64,000 nucleotides of DNA from Marinobacter mangrovi (GCF_016798325.1 NZ_JAERVO010000005.1:248001-312000); one strand, 5' to 3'; counted from the first letter of the stretch, positions 27,952-35,655 are shown. The notes: generated from the letters alone by a model not told the origin. Numbers and translations are program-made.

Positions 27952-29951
27952 ACAGGGGCCTCCCTGGTTTCGTGGTCGGCGGATGCGCTGGTCTGGCCGG
28001 CGCTGCCACCAAGAATCACCAACCGGTCTCCGGTCTGCAAGTCCAGCGGTGTCGTCCGGTCCGGATTCAGCATGACCCAGGAGCCGTTGCTGTCCGGCCG
28101 GGTCCGGAAGACACCCAGCGCGGTCTCGCCGTGACGGCCGGCCGCCGCTTCCAGGGCCGCAAAGTCAGGTTCCGTCGGTAAGTCGTAATCGGCGAAGTCG
28201 CGAAAGATGATTTCAGCGCCGCCCGGGGTAAACAGCTCTTCCAGCACCACCCGCAGCTCCCGACGCAGGGCCACCTGGGCCAGAATGTGACTGAGGATCA
28301 TCGGGCTGACCATCGTCTCGCTCTGGTTGGTGACCAGCAGGGTTTCGTTGTCCGGATCGCTCAGTTCCAGGATCACCTGCGGCTGGGCGTCGGCATCGGC
28401 CAGCACCTCCTGCAGTTGCAGGTAGCCCATCATGGTACGGGCATCGGCTTCCTCACCGGACGCCAGCCGATCGCTGCTGAGCAGCAGGATACAGTCGTAC
28501 CCCGCTGGCTCCAGCGCACGCAGCTCGGCGTCCACGACGAAATCCGCCTCGATCTGATGGTGGCGGACGCCCTGGCTGTCGCCAAAGTACCGGTCGATCG
28601 CCAGTTGCCGATCGTCGGCGGGCACGATCGACACCAGGTCGACCTGGAAAGCGTGGCTGTCATAACCCGCCATTTCCGAAAGCAACGCTGGCACCCGATC
28701 GTTCCAGCCCAGCATCAGGATCCGGTGGCGGGGACCGGTATGGGTCAGCGGCAGCACCGGCATCGCGCCGCGCTCAATCGTATCCAGTGGGGTCTTGAGA
28801 TCCGCCGGCGGCTGGGTTTCCGAGTAATCCCGGGCCAGGATGATGAGACGGTCCTCGTCCCGAATCGGCGTGTCTGACGGGGCGTTCAGGCGAACCTGCC
28901 AGCCGTCTGCTCCGTCCTGCAGGATCCCCAGCACAATCGCTTCCGGGCAGGTCCGGGCAAATTCCCTCAGGGTCAGACCTTCGGCGATGTCGCCGGAACG
29001 CACATAGATATCATTACCCACCCGCGCCGTGAGCAGTTCGTTCAGCACTTCCGACAACCCGGGATGCAGGATGGTCTGAACCATCAGCCGACTGATCACC
29101 GCATCGCCGGCAATCACTTCCAGCGGTCCGGGATAGGCCCGTTCCACCACCGCCTGCTTGCGGATATCGTCGATCTCGGCGACCACGTAAGGCAAGGGCC
29201 GGTGCTGATATTGGGCCTGGGACGCCATCGACAGCAACGCCTTGACCGTGCGGACATCGGCCGATACGAGGCTGTCGGAGCCATGTTCACGCCCGCTGGG
29301 CACGATCACCGCCGCCGCGTCCAGACAGGCCACCCGGTGCAGGGCTTCCGGCTGCAACGGGGTACCCGAGCGCAGCACGATCTGGCGCGCGCGCCGGCCA
29401 ATCTCCCGGTCGCTGCTCAGGCTCAGCACCTGTTCCGAGGACACTTCCTCCGACAGCACCACCATGCGCAGTCGGCGCGTGGCATGCAGGGCCAGGAAAC
29501 GCCGCACCCGGCCACTGGAGGCCAGCAGCTCCTGGATCAGGGGAATCGTCCGGTTGTTCCAGCCGAGAACCACCACGTGATGGCGCAGGGTGACCGGCGT
29601 CAGCCCGCGTTCAAGATCGGTCATGCGGGCAATCAGCGAGCGGGTCAGGATCGCCACCAGCGTGCCCATGAACACCACGTAGCCGGTGATCGTCAGCAGG
29701 GTCGATACCAACCGCCGCCAGTCGCCCTGGTCATCCCCCAGGTAACCGGGGTCCGTCAGCCGCAGGAAGGCCCACCAGACCGCGTCACCGAGGTCGCCGA
29801 AAGAGTCGCTGCCCGGCCAGACCAGCAGTCCGCCGACCAGGGAAATCAGCCCGATAAAGACACCAACGACCAGCAGCTGGAAGAGCGCACCTTTCACAAA
29901 CTGGCGTTCAACGATGTACTTCACTCGGTCCAGGAACGGCAATGGCAGCAT
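27948..29951 (-). CDS. CASTOR/POLLUX-like ion channel protein with TrkA-type domains
   Basis: 667 aa. Membrane part: a helix near residues 22-48 (LLVVGVFIGLISLVGGLLVW), a pore-like loop WWAFLRLTDPGYLG, and a second helix (LLTITGYVVFMGTLVAIL). The rest is two tandem RCK-like halves, starting HHVVVLGWNNRTIPLIQEL and HRILMLGWNDRVPALL. This is the layout of plant CASTOR/POLLUX cation channels and their bacterial relatives; ion selectivity and gating are unknown. The start at 29951 (MLPLPFLDRV) is preferred over one 23 codons upstream, which adds an unrelated leader. Head of an operon with ybaK and cadR. Confidence 0.8.
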   Translation of the reverse strand: MLPLPFLDRVKYIVERQFVKGALFQLLVVGVFIGLISLVGGLLVWPGSDSFGDLGDAVWWAFLRLTDPGYLGDDQGDWRRLVSTLLTITGYVVFMGTLVAILTRSLIARMTDLERGLTPVTLRHHVVVLGWNNRTIPLIQELLASSGRVRRFLALHATRRLRMVVLSEEVSSEQVLSLSSDREIGRRARQIVLRSGTPLQPEALHRVACLDAAAVIVPSGREHGSDSLVSADVRTVKALLSMASQAQYQHRPLPYVVAEIDDIRKQAVVERAYPGPLEVIAGDAVISRLMVQTILHPGLSEVLNELLTARVGNDIYVRSGDIAEGLTLREFARTCPEAIVLGILQDGADGWQVRLNAPSDTPIRDEDRLIILARDYSETQPPADLKTPLDTIERGAMPVLPLTHTGPRHRILMLGWNDRVPALLSEMAGYDSHAFQVDLVSIVPADDRQLAIDRYFGDSQGVRHHQIEADFVVDAELRALEPAGYDCILLLSSDRLASGEEADARTMMGYLQLQEVLADADAQPQVILELSDPDNETLLVTNQSETMVSPMILSHILAQVALRRELRVVLEELFTPGGAEIIFRDFADYDLPTEPDFAALEAAAGRHGETALGVFRTRPDSNGSWVMLNPDRTTPLDLQTGDRLVILGGSAGQTSASADHETREAPV

Positions 29952-30394
29952 GGGCTGTCCTCTTACGTGAACAAAATCATCATGTTGGCAAATCCGGAAG
30001 CGGTCAAGGCAAGCCACCACCTCCGACGCAGTTAGCGGTACGTCGACAATATTTACAGGAAGAACCGACGTTAGCGGTTCAGGATCTGCAAGTGGTCAGA
30101 AACCACAGCATTTTCCCGGATGGCACCAATTATGCTCAATTCCAGTTCCGGGGCCTATTCAGCCGGCCAGTGTAAGGCGATCTGACTGGCCCCGAGGGAG
30201 CATTCTCCAGCTTGCCGCCAGATTCGATGGCGTCTGGAGAGAGGGCAGTCTCCCCGGGCATCAGGAGCATTGAGTGCCTGTAAGAACGGCCGAGGCTGTC
30301 CGCCCTGATTCCTGCCTAGTGAACGCGGCTCCGGTCAAGGTAGCCGCACAGTTGCGCCGACTCACGACGAACTTGTGTTCAGAGGCACTAGGCT
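29952..30394. other. 443-bp regulatory intergenic region before the VpsR-like gene
   Basis: No gene is supported. It holds the sigma-54-like element at 30121 and a hairpin GGCCAGT/ACTGGCC near 30166-30192 within what would be a long 5' leader. The promoter of the divergent channel gene must also lie here but is not obvious. Confidence 0.5.
30121..30136 (+). promoter_or_regulatory. Candidate sigma-54 promoter (-24/-12) upstream of the VpsR-like operon
   Basis: TGGCACCAATTATGCT matches the core TGGCAC-N5-TTGC with GG and GC at the correct spacing; the first T of TTGC is A. It is on the same strand as the enhancer-binding protein gene, 258 bp before its ATG, which suggests autoregulation through sigma-54 (inference). 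Confidence 0.55.
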
Positions 30395-31795
30395 ATGCAC
30401 AACCATAAAACCCTCATCTGGCTGGCGCCCGGTGGAACGATACCGGATTCGTGCAGCGAACTGGCCCGACATTGGGCCCTCTACCCGGCGGATCTTACGA
30501 TACCGCCGCGTCGCCGGACCGCCACCCTGCCCAAGGTGCGGGTCGGTGTCATTGACCTGACCCACTTCACGCCGGAACTGGCCCCGCTACTGGAGGGCTG
30601 GATCGAAGCGCTCTGTCCCACCCAGTGGGTCGGCCTGCTGGCTGAACAGCCGGAACCGGACAGCCCGCTGAGTGAGATTGTTGCCGCTCACTGCATGGAT
30701 TACCACACCCTCCCCTACGACATGCTGCGCATGGACAACGCCCTGGGCCATTTATGGGGCATGGCGGATCTATTGAGCCGCCTGCAAGGCCGCGTCCGCC
30801 AGCCGTTCCAACTCCACGCGCTGGCCGGACGCTCACCGGCCATCCAGGCAACCCGGGCCCTGCTCCGGCGCCTGGCCCAGACCGCCGAGCCGGTGCTGAT
30901 TACCGGCGAGAGCGGCACCGGCAAGAACGCGGCCTGCCGGTTCATCCACGAGCATTCGGCGGTCCAGCAAGGGCCGTTCGTCACCGTTAACTGCGCGGCC
31001 CTGCCGGTCAATCTGACCCAGAGCGAGCTGTTCGGCCACGAGAAAGGCGCCTTCACCCATGCGCTGACCGCCCGCCCCGGCCGCATCGAACAGGCGGACC
31101 GCGGCACGCTGATCCTGCGTGACATCGACGAACTGCTACCGGAACAGCAATCCACCCTGTTGCGTTTCCTGCAGGAAGGGCTGGTGGAACGCCTGGGCAG
31201 TCAGCGCCAGCGCCGGGTAAACGCCCGCGTCATTGCCACCAGTTCGCAACCGCTGGAGCCGCTGGTGGCGCAGGATCAGTTCCGTGCCGACATTTTCTAC
31301 CGGTTGGGCAACCTGCAGGTGTCGCTGCCTCCGTTGCGCGACCGTCTGGAGGATCTGCCCGAACTGGCCAGCTCGATCCTGCGGGCCGCCGCCCGGCATG
31401 GCCGCCACCATCGCCGGCGATTGTCCGAAGACGCCATGGCCAGCCTGCTGGAGCACAACTGGCCGGGCAACCTGCGTGAACTTCAAAACCGGCTGCAACG
31501 GGCCATCCTGCTGAGTGAGTCAGACACCATTACGCCGGCCGACCTGGGCCTGCAGACTCATACCCCGGATGCCACTGTCTCTGCCCAATTCTCCCTCGCC
31601 CGCTTCCGCGCCCGCGCCGAGCGCGAAGCCATTACCCATTGCCTGAATCTCTCCAATAACAACATTTCCGCGGCCGCGCGCATGCTGCAGATCTCGCGCC
31701 TGTCGCTCTATCGGCTGATGGCGAAGCACGGTACCGGCCCCACCACGCCGGAATCCGGTCGGTCATCGGTCGTCCGAAAAGGAGGATTGTCATGA
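30395..31795 (+). CDS. VpsR-like bacterial enhancer-binding protein
   Basis: 466 aa. The N-terminal 140 residues lack receiver acidic residues and resemble the VpsR/FleQ-type input domain (GVIDLTHFTPEL, MDYHTLPYDMLRMDNALGHLWGM). The AAA+ domain has Walker A GESGTGKN (171-178), GAFTHA at 218-223 in place of GAFTGA, and LILRDI (239-244) where Walker B normally reads LFLDEI; VpsR also has an altered Walker B. The Fis-type HTH is AAARMLQISRLSLYRLM. VpsR and FleQ respond to c-di-GMP and control biofilm matrix genes; that role here is inferred. The stop overlaps the ATG of the outer-membrane gene. Confidence 0.85.
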   Translation: MHNHKTLIWLAPGGTIPDSCSELARHWALYPADLTIPPRRRTATLPKVRVGVIDLTHFTPELAPLLEGWIEALCPTQWVGLLAEQPEPDSPLSEIVAAHCMDYHTLPYDMLRMDNALGHLWGMADLLSRLQGRVRQPFQLHALAGRSPAIQATRALLRRLAQTAEPVLITGESGTGKNAACRFIHEHSAVQQGPFVTVNCAALPVNLTQSELFGHEKGAFTHALTARPGRIEQADRGTLILRDIDELLPEQQSTLLRFLQEGLVERLGSQRQRRVNARVIATSSQPLEPLVAQDQFRADIFYRLGNLQVSLPPLRDRLEDLPELASSILRAAARHGRHHRRRLSEDAMASLLEHNWPGNLRELQNRLQRAILLSESDTITPADLGLQTHTPDATVSAQFSLARFRARAEREAITHCLNLSNNNISAAARMLQISRLSLYRLMAKHGTGPTTPESGRSSVVRKGGLS

Positions 31796-32838
31796 TCCGC
31801 TATGCCCTGGTTCCCGCTGTCCTTGGCAGCAGTCTGCTCCTGCAACCCGCCCTCGCCCAGACGTCAACCGCCGACGAGGAGGCCCAACGTATCAACGAAA
31901 AGGCCAGCGAAATCGCGTCGATCACCACCGATCGGGGAATCGTGACGCGCCCCGGCAAGTTCGTCATCGAACCGGCGTTTTCCTACGCCAACAGCAACTC
32001 GACGCTGGTGGCGATCGAGGGGTACACGGTCATTCCGGCGCTACTGGTCGGGCTGATCAACGTCTCCGAGGTGCAGCGCGATATCTTTGTCGGCGCGCTG
32101 ACCCTGAAATACGGCATTACCAGCCGTCTGGAAACCACGATCCGGGTTCCCTACCTGGATATCCACGAAGATTTACGCGAGCGCGAGGCGTTCCAGGGCA
32201 CACCGGTGGACCGGCTGACCGAATCGTCCGGCCAGGGTCTGGGGGACATTGAGGCCACGCTCCGCTATCAGTTCAACGACGGCGTCGAGGGCTGGCCCTA
32301 CATCATCGGCACCTTCCGGGTGAAGGCCCCGACCGGGGAGGGGCCCTACGACGTGGACCGGCGTGTGCTGGAAGACAGTCAGGGCAACCCGATTGGGGTG
32401 GCCTTCACCGAGCGCCCAACCGGCTCCGGTTTCTGGGGTGTGGAGCCGGGCTTCTCCTTCATTTACCCCTCCGATCCGGCGGTGCTGTTCGGCAACCTCA
32501 GCTACACCTACACCATCGAGGAAGACGAGGGCGTCGAGAACGGCGGCACCATTGATCCCGGCGATATCATCCGGTTCGGGTTCGGGATGGGGTTTGCCTT
32601 CAACGAGCGCACGTCGTTCAGTCTCGGCTATGATCATTCCGTGATTCCCAAGACCGATGTCGAGTTCGACAACGACCTGAACAACGCGCAGTTCGATCGC
32701 ATCCAGGTGGGCTCACTGTCCTTCGGACTGTCCCAGCAGCTGACGCCGGATACCAGCATGAGTCTGTCCGTCAGCATCGGCGTCACCGAAAACGCCCCCA
32801 CGACGGAACTCACCCTCAAATTGCCGATCGCCTTCTGA
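31792..32838 (+). CDS. Outer-membrane beta-barrel protein (Phenol_MetA_deg/transporter-like; possible FapF analogue)
   Basis: 348 aa with a signal peptide (MIRYALVPAVLGSSLLLQPALAQ), a short polar helical stretch (ADEEAQRINEKASEIAS) and then alternating amphipathic strands to a C-terminal LTLKLPIAF, ending in Phe as outer-membrane barrels do. Blocks such as GDIEATLRYQF and FRVKAPTGEGPYD are typical of the MetA-pathway/transporter barrel family. Translationally coupled to the VpsR-like gene (ATGA). Given the secreted proteins encoded convergently, it may be their export pore, as FapF is for Fap fibres, but the helical N-terminal part is much shorter than FapF. Function is inference. Confidence 0.75.
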   Translation: MIRYALVPAVLGSSLLLQPALAQTSTADEEAQRINEKASEIASITTDRGIVTRPGKFVIEPAFSYANSNSTLVAIEGYTVIPALLVGLINVSEVQRDIFVGALTLKYGITSRLETTIRVPYLDIHEDLREREAFQGTPVDRLTESSGQGLGDIEATLRYQFNDGVEGWPYIIGTFRVKAPTGEGPYDVDRRVLEDSQGNPIGVAFTERPTGSGFWGVEPGFSFIYPSDPAVLFGNLSYTYTIEEDEGVENGGTIDPGDIIRFGFGMGFAFNERTSFSLGYDHSVIPKTDVEFDNDLNNAQFDRIQVGSLSFGLSQQLTPDTSMSLSVSIGVTENAPTTELTLKLPIAF

Positions 32839-32845
32839 AGACACG

Positions 32846-32869
32846 CCCCGGCTCAGCGAGCCGGGGTTT
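32846..32869 (+). terminator. Hairpin between the convergent arms of the 30-35 kb locus
   Basis: CCCCGGCT/AGCCGGGG (32846-32853 with 32859-32866), loop CAGCG, followed only by TTT. It overlaps the stop codon of the minus-strand gene and would act mainly for the plus-strand operon. Confidence 0.6.
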
Positions 32870-33476
32870 GCAGGAAGTTGTCAGGCAGGTAGCTGGGCAG
32901 ACCGACGTTGTTGAGCTGAATGTTCAGCGAGCGGATGTTCTGGATAACCCGTTCATTGACGTCATTCTGGATGCGGGTCGCCCAGGCGCCACTGCGCAAC
33001 TCGCTGGCCACGATGGTGGTGGCATTGGCGCCGGTGCTGATCATCGGCGAGCTGATGGTCGTACCTTGGGCAGGCGATGATGAGGCCACCGGGGTGGACT
33101 GACTCGAGCTGCCGCCCACACCGCTGCCGCTGCTGCCGGATGTCGGAGACGCGGCCGGACGGGAGACCTGCACCTGCTCAATCTGGTGCGCCACGGCGCC
33201 ACTGCCGACGGACTGATTCAGGTTGGGAATCAGCAGCCGGTTGATCACCTCGATCTGGCCGTCGATGGCCACCACCTGCTCCAGCCCGATGCTGATCTCC
33301 AGGTTACCAATGCGGAAGCCACCCCGTTGCTGATCCAGAATCGGATCGTCCAGGGTCGACAATCCCCATTCGGTGGCCGCACCGACCGGACCAGCGCCCG
33401 CGACGCCTGCTACGAGCAAAGCCAGCATGAGCGCTGTGTGGCGAGGCGGTTGTTTGTTTTCATTGTGGGTTTCCAT
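32853..33476 (-). CDS. Secreted 207-aa protein with double-glycine motif (unrecognised family)
   Basis: Signal peptide LMLALLVAGVAGAGPVGA (about residues 17-33), then LSTLDDPILDQQRGG ending at Gly53, reminiscent of a double-glycine leader (Leu at -7 and -12, GG at -2/-1, but Gln at -4). After it comes FRIGNLEISIGLEQVVAIDGQI, a Ser/Gly-rich linker (about 103-130) and a C-terminal part ERVIQNIRSLNIQLNNVG. No Cys. The start at 33476 lies 5 bp after the C39 peptidase stop; a start at 33488 overlapping it is also possible. Last gene of the minus-strand operon. FapE-like placement is a guess; the peptidase next door is the natural candidate to cut at GG. Confidence 0.65.
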   Translation of the reverse strand: METHNENKQPPRHTALMLALLVAGVAGAGPVGAATEWGLSTLDDPILDQQRGGFRIGNLEISIGLEQVVAIDGQIEVINRLLIPNLNQSVGSGAVAHQIEQVQVSRPAASPTSGSSGSGVGGSSSQSTPVASSSPAQGTTISSPMISTGANATTIVASELRSGAWATRIQNDVNERVIQNIRSLNIQLNNVGLPSYLPDNFLQTPAR

Positions 33477-33481
33477 AAGTG

Positions 33482-34180
33482 TCACCATTCCACACCGAGC
33501 GGCGCAAACAGCGTCGGTGCCGCGAGGGCCGAGTCGCCCGGTGCATTGTTGTTGCTGATCGGGGCACGGGCCACCTGTCGCCACTCCACATCCCGGTTGA
33601 AGTGCGCCCGTCCATCACCGAGGTGGCTGCGAATCACAAACGCCACCCCATCCCAACGTGACTCGAAATCCTGATGGGTGAAGACCTTGAGCCCGCGGGC
33701 CGGATCGCCCACCAGGACTTCCTTCTCGGTGATCCCCTTGACGATGACGAAGTGGCGGAAGCCATTCATGTCCAGCAGCACGATCAGGGGAATCCTCACC
33801 TTGTCCCGGATATCCGCCAGGCCCATGCGGAAGCCGTCCGCCTGGAATCCCTGGCCCTCCAGGTAATGCTTCATGTCGAGCATGGAGAAGCCCTGTTGCC
33901 GGACCTTCTCCTCATCGGCCACCGCGATCATCGAACGAAACACGGTCTGTTCACTCACCGGGTGGCCGTAATGGTAGGTCAGCAGCGACGCCAGGGCCGC
34001 CGAGCCGCAGCTGAAGTCATACTGCTGCTGCACGACGGTCAGGAAGCGACGCTCCTGAAAGCTCATGACCTTGACGGGCATATCGCCGCCCAGTCCGGGC
34101 AACCGGACGGTCCCTGCCAACGCCAGGGGACTGACAGCGACCAGCCCGGCCCACACAAGTGCGGCAGCCCTGTTCCCCAT
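33482..34180 (-). CDS. Periplasmic C39-family cysteine peptidase (FapD-like)
   Basis: 232 aa. Signal peptide (ALVWAGLVAVSPLALAG), then a C39 peptidase domain. Oxyanion Gln52, catalytic Cys58 in YDFSCGSAALASLL, His143 in GFRHFVIVKG and Asp159 in VGDPARG are all present, so it should be active. It has no membrane or ABC ATPase domain, so it is not a bacteriocin exporter; it resembles FapD of functional-amyloid operons and other stand-alone C39 proteins. A strong GAGGAG ribosome site precedes the ATG. Flanked by two secreted proteins carrying leader-like glycine motifs, its probable substrates (inference). Confidence 0.85.
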   Translation of the reverse strand: MGNRAAALVWAGLVAVSPLALAGTVRLPGLGGDMPVKVMSFQERRFLTVVQQQYDFSCGSAALASLLTYHYGHPVSEQTVFRSMIAVADEEKVRQQGFSMLDMKHYLEGQGFQADGFRMGLADIRDKVRIPLIVLLDMNGFRHFVIVKGITEKEVLVGDPARGLKVFTHQDFESRWDGVAFVIRSHLGDGRAHFNRDVEWRQVARAPISNNNAPGDSALAAPTLFAPLGVEW

Positions 34181-34192
34181 GGCGCTTCTCCT

Positions 34193-34543
34193 CTAGTGGT
34201 TGATCAGGACATTGATCTGTGTGCTGTCCTGGATCACCACGTGGTTACCGGTGTTCTGGATCACCGTCGCGACACCATTCATGTTGTCAAAGGCATGATC
34301 CGAAATGACGTTGTCACCCGTGATAACCGTACCGTTGAGCACGTTGTCGGCGACGATCGCATTCTGGTCGGTGTCGTTCACCTGCCACTGGAAGGGGATG
34401 CCCTGACGGCCATTCGCCTCCTGGAGTTGGTCCGCGCTGAGCGCTTCACCGGTGAACAACGCGTCATCGGCAGCGGCCAGCGAACTCAACAATGGCAGAA
34501 CTATCCAGAGTGCGTGCCGGGTATTACGCCGTCTTTCAACCAT
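34193..34543 (-). CDS. Secreted 116-aa protein with leader-like and curlin-like motifs
   Basis: Signal peptide LWIVLPLLSSLAAA (about residues 12-25). LSADQLQEANGR (35-46) follows the pattern LSxxELxxIxGG of double-glycine leaders except for the final Gly. The C-terminal half is Asn-rich (NVLNGTVITGDNVISDHAFD) and ends in GVATVIQNTGNHVVIQDSTQINV, the same GVxxxxQNxGNxxxxQ pattern as the C-terminus of the upstream repeat protein. No database family is recognised. Ribosome site AGGAGG. Likely secreted fibre or matrix subunit (inference). 12 bp before the peptidase gene. Confidence 0.7.
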   Translation of the reverse strand: MVERRRNTRHALWIVLPLLSSLAAADDALFTGEALSADQLQEANGRQGIPFQWQVNDTDQNAIVADNVLNGTVITGDNVISDHAFDNMNGVATVIQNTGNHVVIQDSTQINVLINH

Positions 34544-34600
34544 GGCTGCACCTCCTGGAAAAAAGGATCACGCCCGCAGCTGGGGCGTGATCCGAGCCGA

Positions 34601-35323
34601 TCACTGACCTGCAGTCAGGTTGGACTGCACGCTCACGTTGGCCTGAGTCACGCTGGCGTTGCCGGCGTTCTGGGCAAAGGCACCGACACCGGTGAAGTTG
34701 GCCGACCCACCGGAGATCTCGTTGGAGTGGTTGACCCAAGTGTAGGCCCCTTTCTTGTCGGCACTGCCGTAGTTGGTGGTCACACCGGACACACTGCCTT
34801 CAAGATCGGCATTGTTCAGGAAGACGCTCAGACTCAGCGAGTTGGTGCTGTTGTTCGAGTTGTCGCTGTTGTCTGAGTTGTCGTTGCCGCTATCCACCGT
34901 GTTGTAGGAATCGGCGGTATTCATGCTGTTATCCGAACTGTCGCTGTTATCGGAGTTGTCGTTGCCACTGGCAAGATTGTTGTTGGACGCTGCGGTATTG
35001 GTGCTGTTATTGGAGTTATCGCTGTTGTCCGAGTTGTCACTATTGTCGGAATTGTTGCTGTTATCCGAGTTGTCGTTGCCGCTGGCAAGCGTGTTATTGG
35101 ACGCGGCGGTATTGGTGCTGTTGTCAGAGTTGTCGGAATTGTCCGTGGAGTTGTCGTTTCCGGAGTCGGTATTGCCGGAATAGCCGTTGTTTGCGGTGGA
35201 GGTGTCATCCGCGTTTGTATTGGGGCTACCGTCACCGCCCTGGTCGCCACCCGCCAAGGCAGCACCGGACAGACCGAGACTCATCGCAATAGCCATCGCT
35301 AGCAAGCTTTTCTGTGCTCTCAT
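34601..35323 (-). CDS. Secreted Asn/Asp/Ser repeat protein, candidate matrix or amyloid subunit
   Basis: 240 aa. Signal peptide MRAQKSLLAMAIAMSLGLSG...ALA, followed by a Gly-rich stretch and about 130 residues of low-complexity SDN repeats. Within these, an NTAASNNxLASGND-like unit recurs three to four times, separated by SDNSDNSNNS tracts. The C-terminal 70 residues are ordered-looking and end in GVGAFAQNAGNASVTQANVSVQSNL, sharing a motif with the next gene. No Cys, very few aromatic residues in the repeats. First gene of the minus-strand operon, behind a sigma-54 element. Structural secreted protein by inference; no family recognised. Confidence 0.75.
   Translation of the reverse strand: MRAQKSLLAMAIAMSLGLSGAALAGGDQGGDGSPNTNADDTSTANNGYSGNTDSGNDNSTDNSDNSDNSTNTAASNNTLASGNDNSDNSNNSDNSDNSDNSDNSNNSTNTAASNNNLASGNDNSDNSDSSDNSMNTADSYNTVDSGNDNSDNSDNSNNSTNSLSLSVFLNNADLEGSVSGVTTNYGSADKKGAYTWVNHSNEISGGSANFTGVGAFAQNAGNASVTQANVSVQSNLTAGQ
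34830..35190 (-). repeat. In-gene tandem repeats encoding SDN-rich units
   Basis: On the plus strand the region is made of variants of TGTCGGAGTTGTC / TGTTATCCGAGTTGTCG words and contains near-copies of a block reading GTTGGACGCTGCGGTATTGG (near 34983 and 35097). The repeats keep the reading frame. Such tracts are prone to copy-number change. Confidence 0.75.
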
Positions 35324-35427
35324 GATCCCATTCCTTCTATCGTATTGGCATTGTTATGGATCCACGTCGGTGCCGTGTCCGTTCGACGACGGCGGACCAA
35401 GGACGCATGATCCGCGAAGGTAGCCAG

Positions 35428-35445
35428 AGCGATTCCCGTGCCAAT
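35428..35445 (-). promoter_or_regulatory. Candidate sigma-54 promoter (-24/-12) of the secreted-protein operon
   Basis: Reading the minus strand, TTGGCACGGGAATCGCT fits the consensus YTGGCACGRNNNTTGCW at every fixed position except one (TCGC for TTGC). Expected start of transcription is near 35417, giving a leader of about 94 bases before the ATG at 35323. Confidence 0.7.
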
Positions 35446-35655
35446 CGCCCGGTTTTCGGCCTAACACTCTCATCCATAAGGATTTTCAAGGCGCCCCATA
35501 ACCGTGCCTGTGGATCAGGCCTACGGGACTGTTTCACCGCTGAAACAGGCCGATGGCGGTTTCTTCTGAGGCGTGGGAAAAATTGATTGGCAACTCAATC
35601 AGATAGGAAAGCAATGGGGTGTATCTGCAACTGACGGCGTCACTCAGGCATAAAA

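Noticed and set aside
33482-34180. Bacteriocin ABC exporter with C39 domain
   Set aside because: The protein ends after the peptidase domain; there is no membrane or ATP-binding domain and it has a Sec signal peptide.
34830-35190. Possible CRISPR-like array
   Set aside because: The repeats are in frame, irregular in length and without unique spacers; they encode the SDN tract of a secreted protein.
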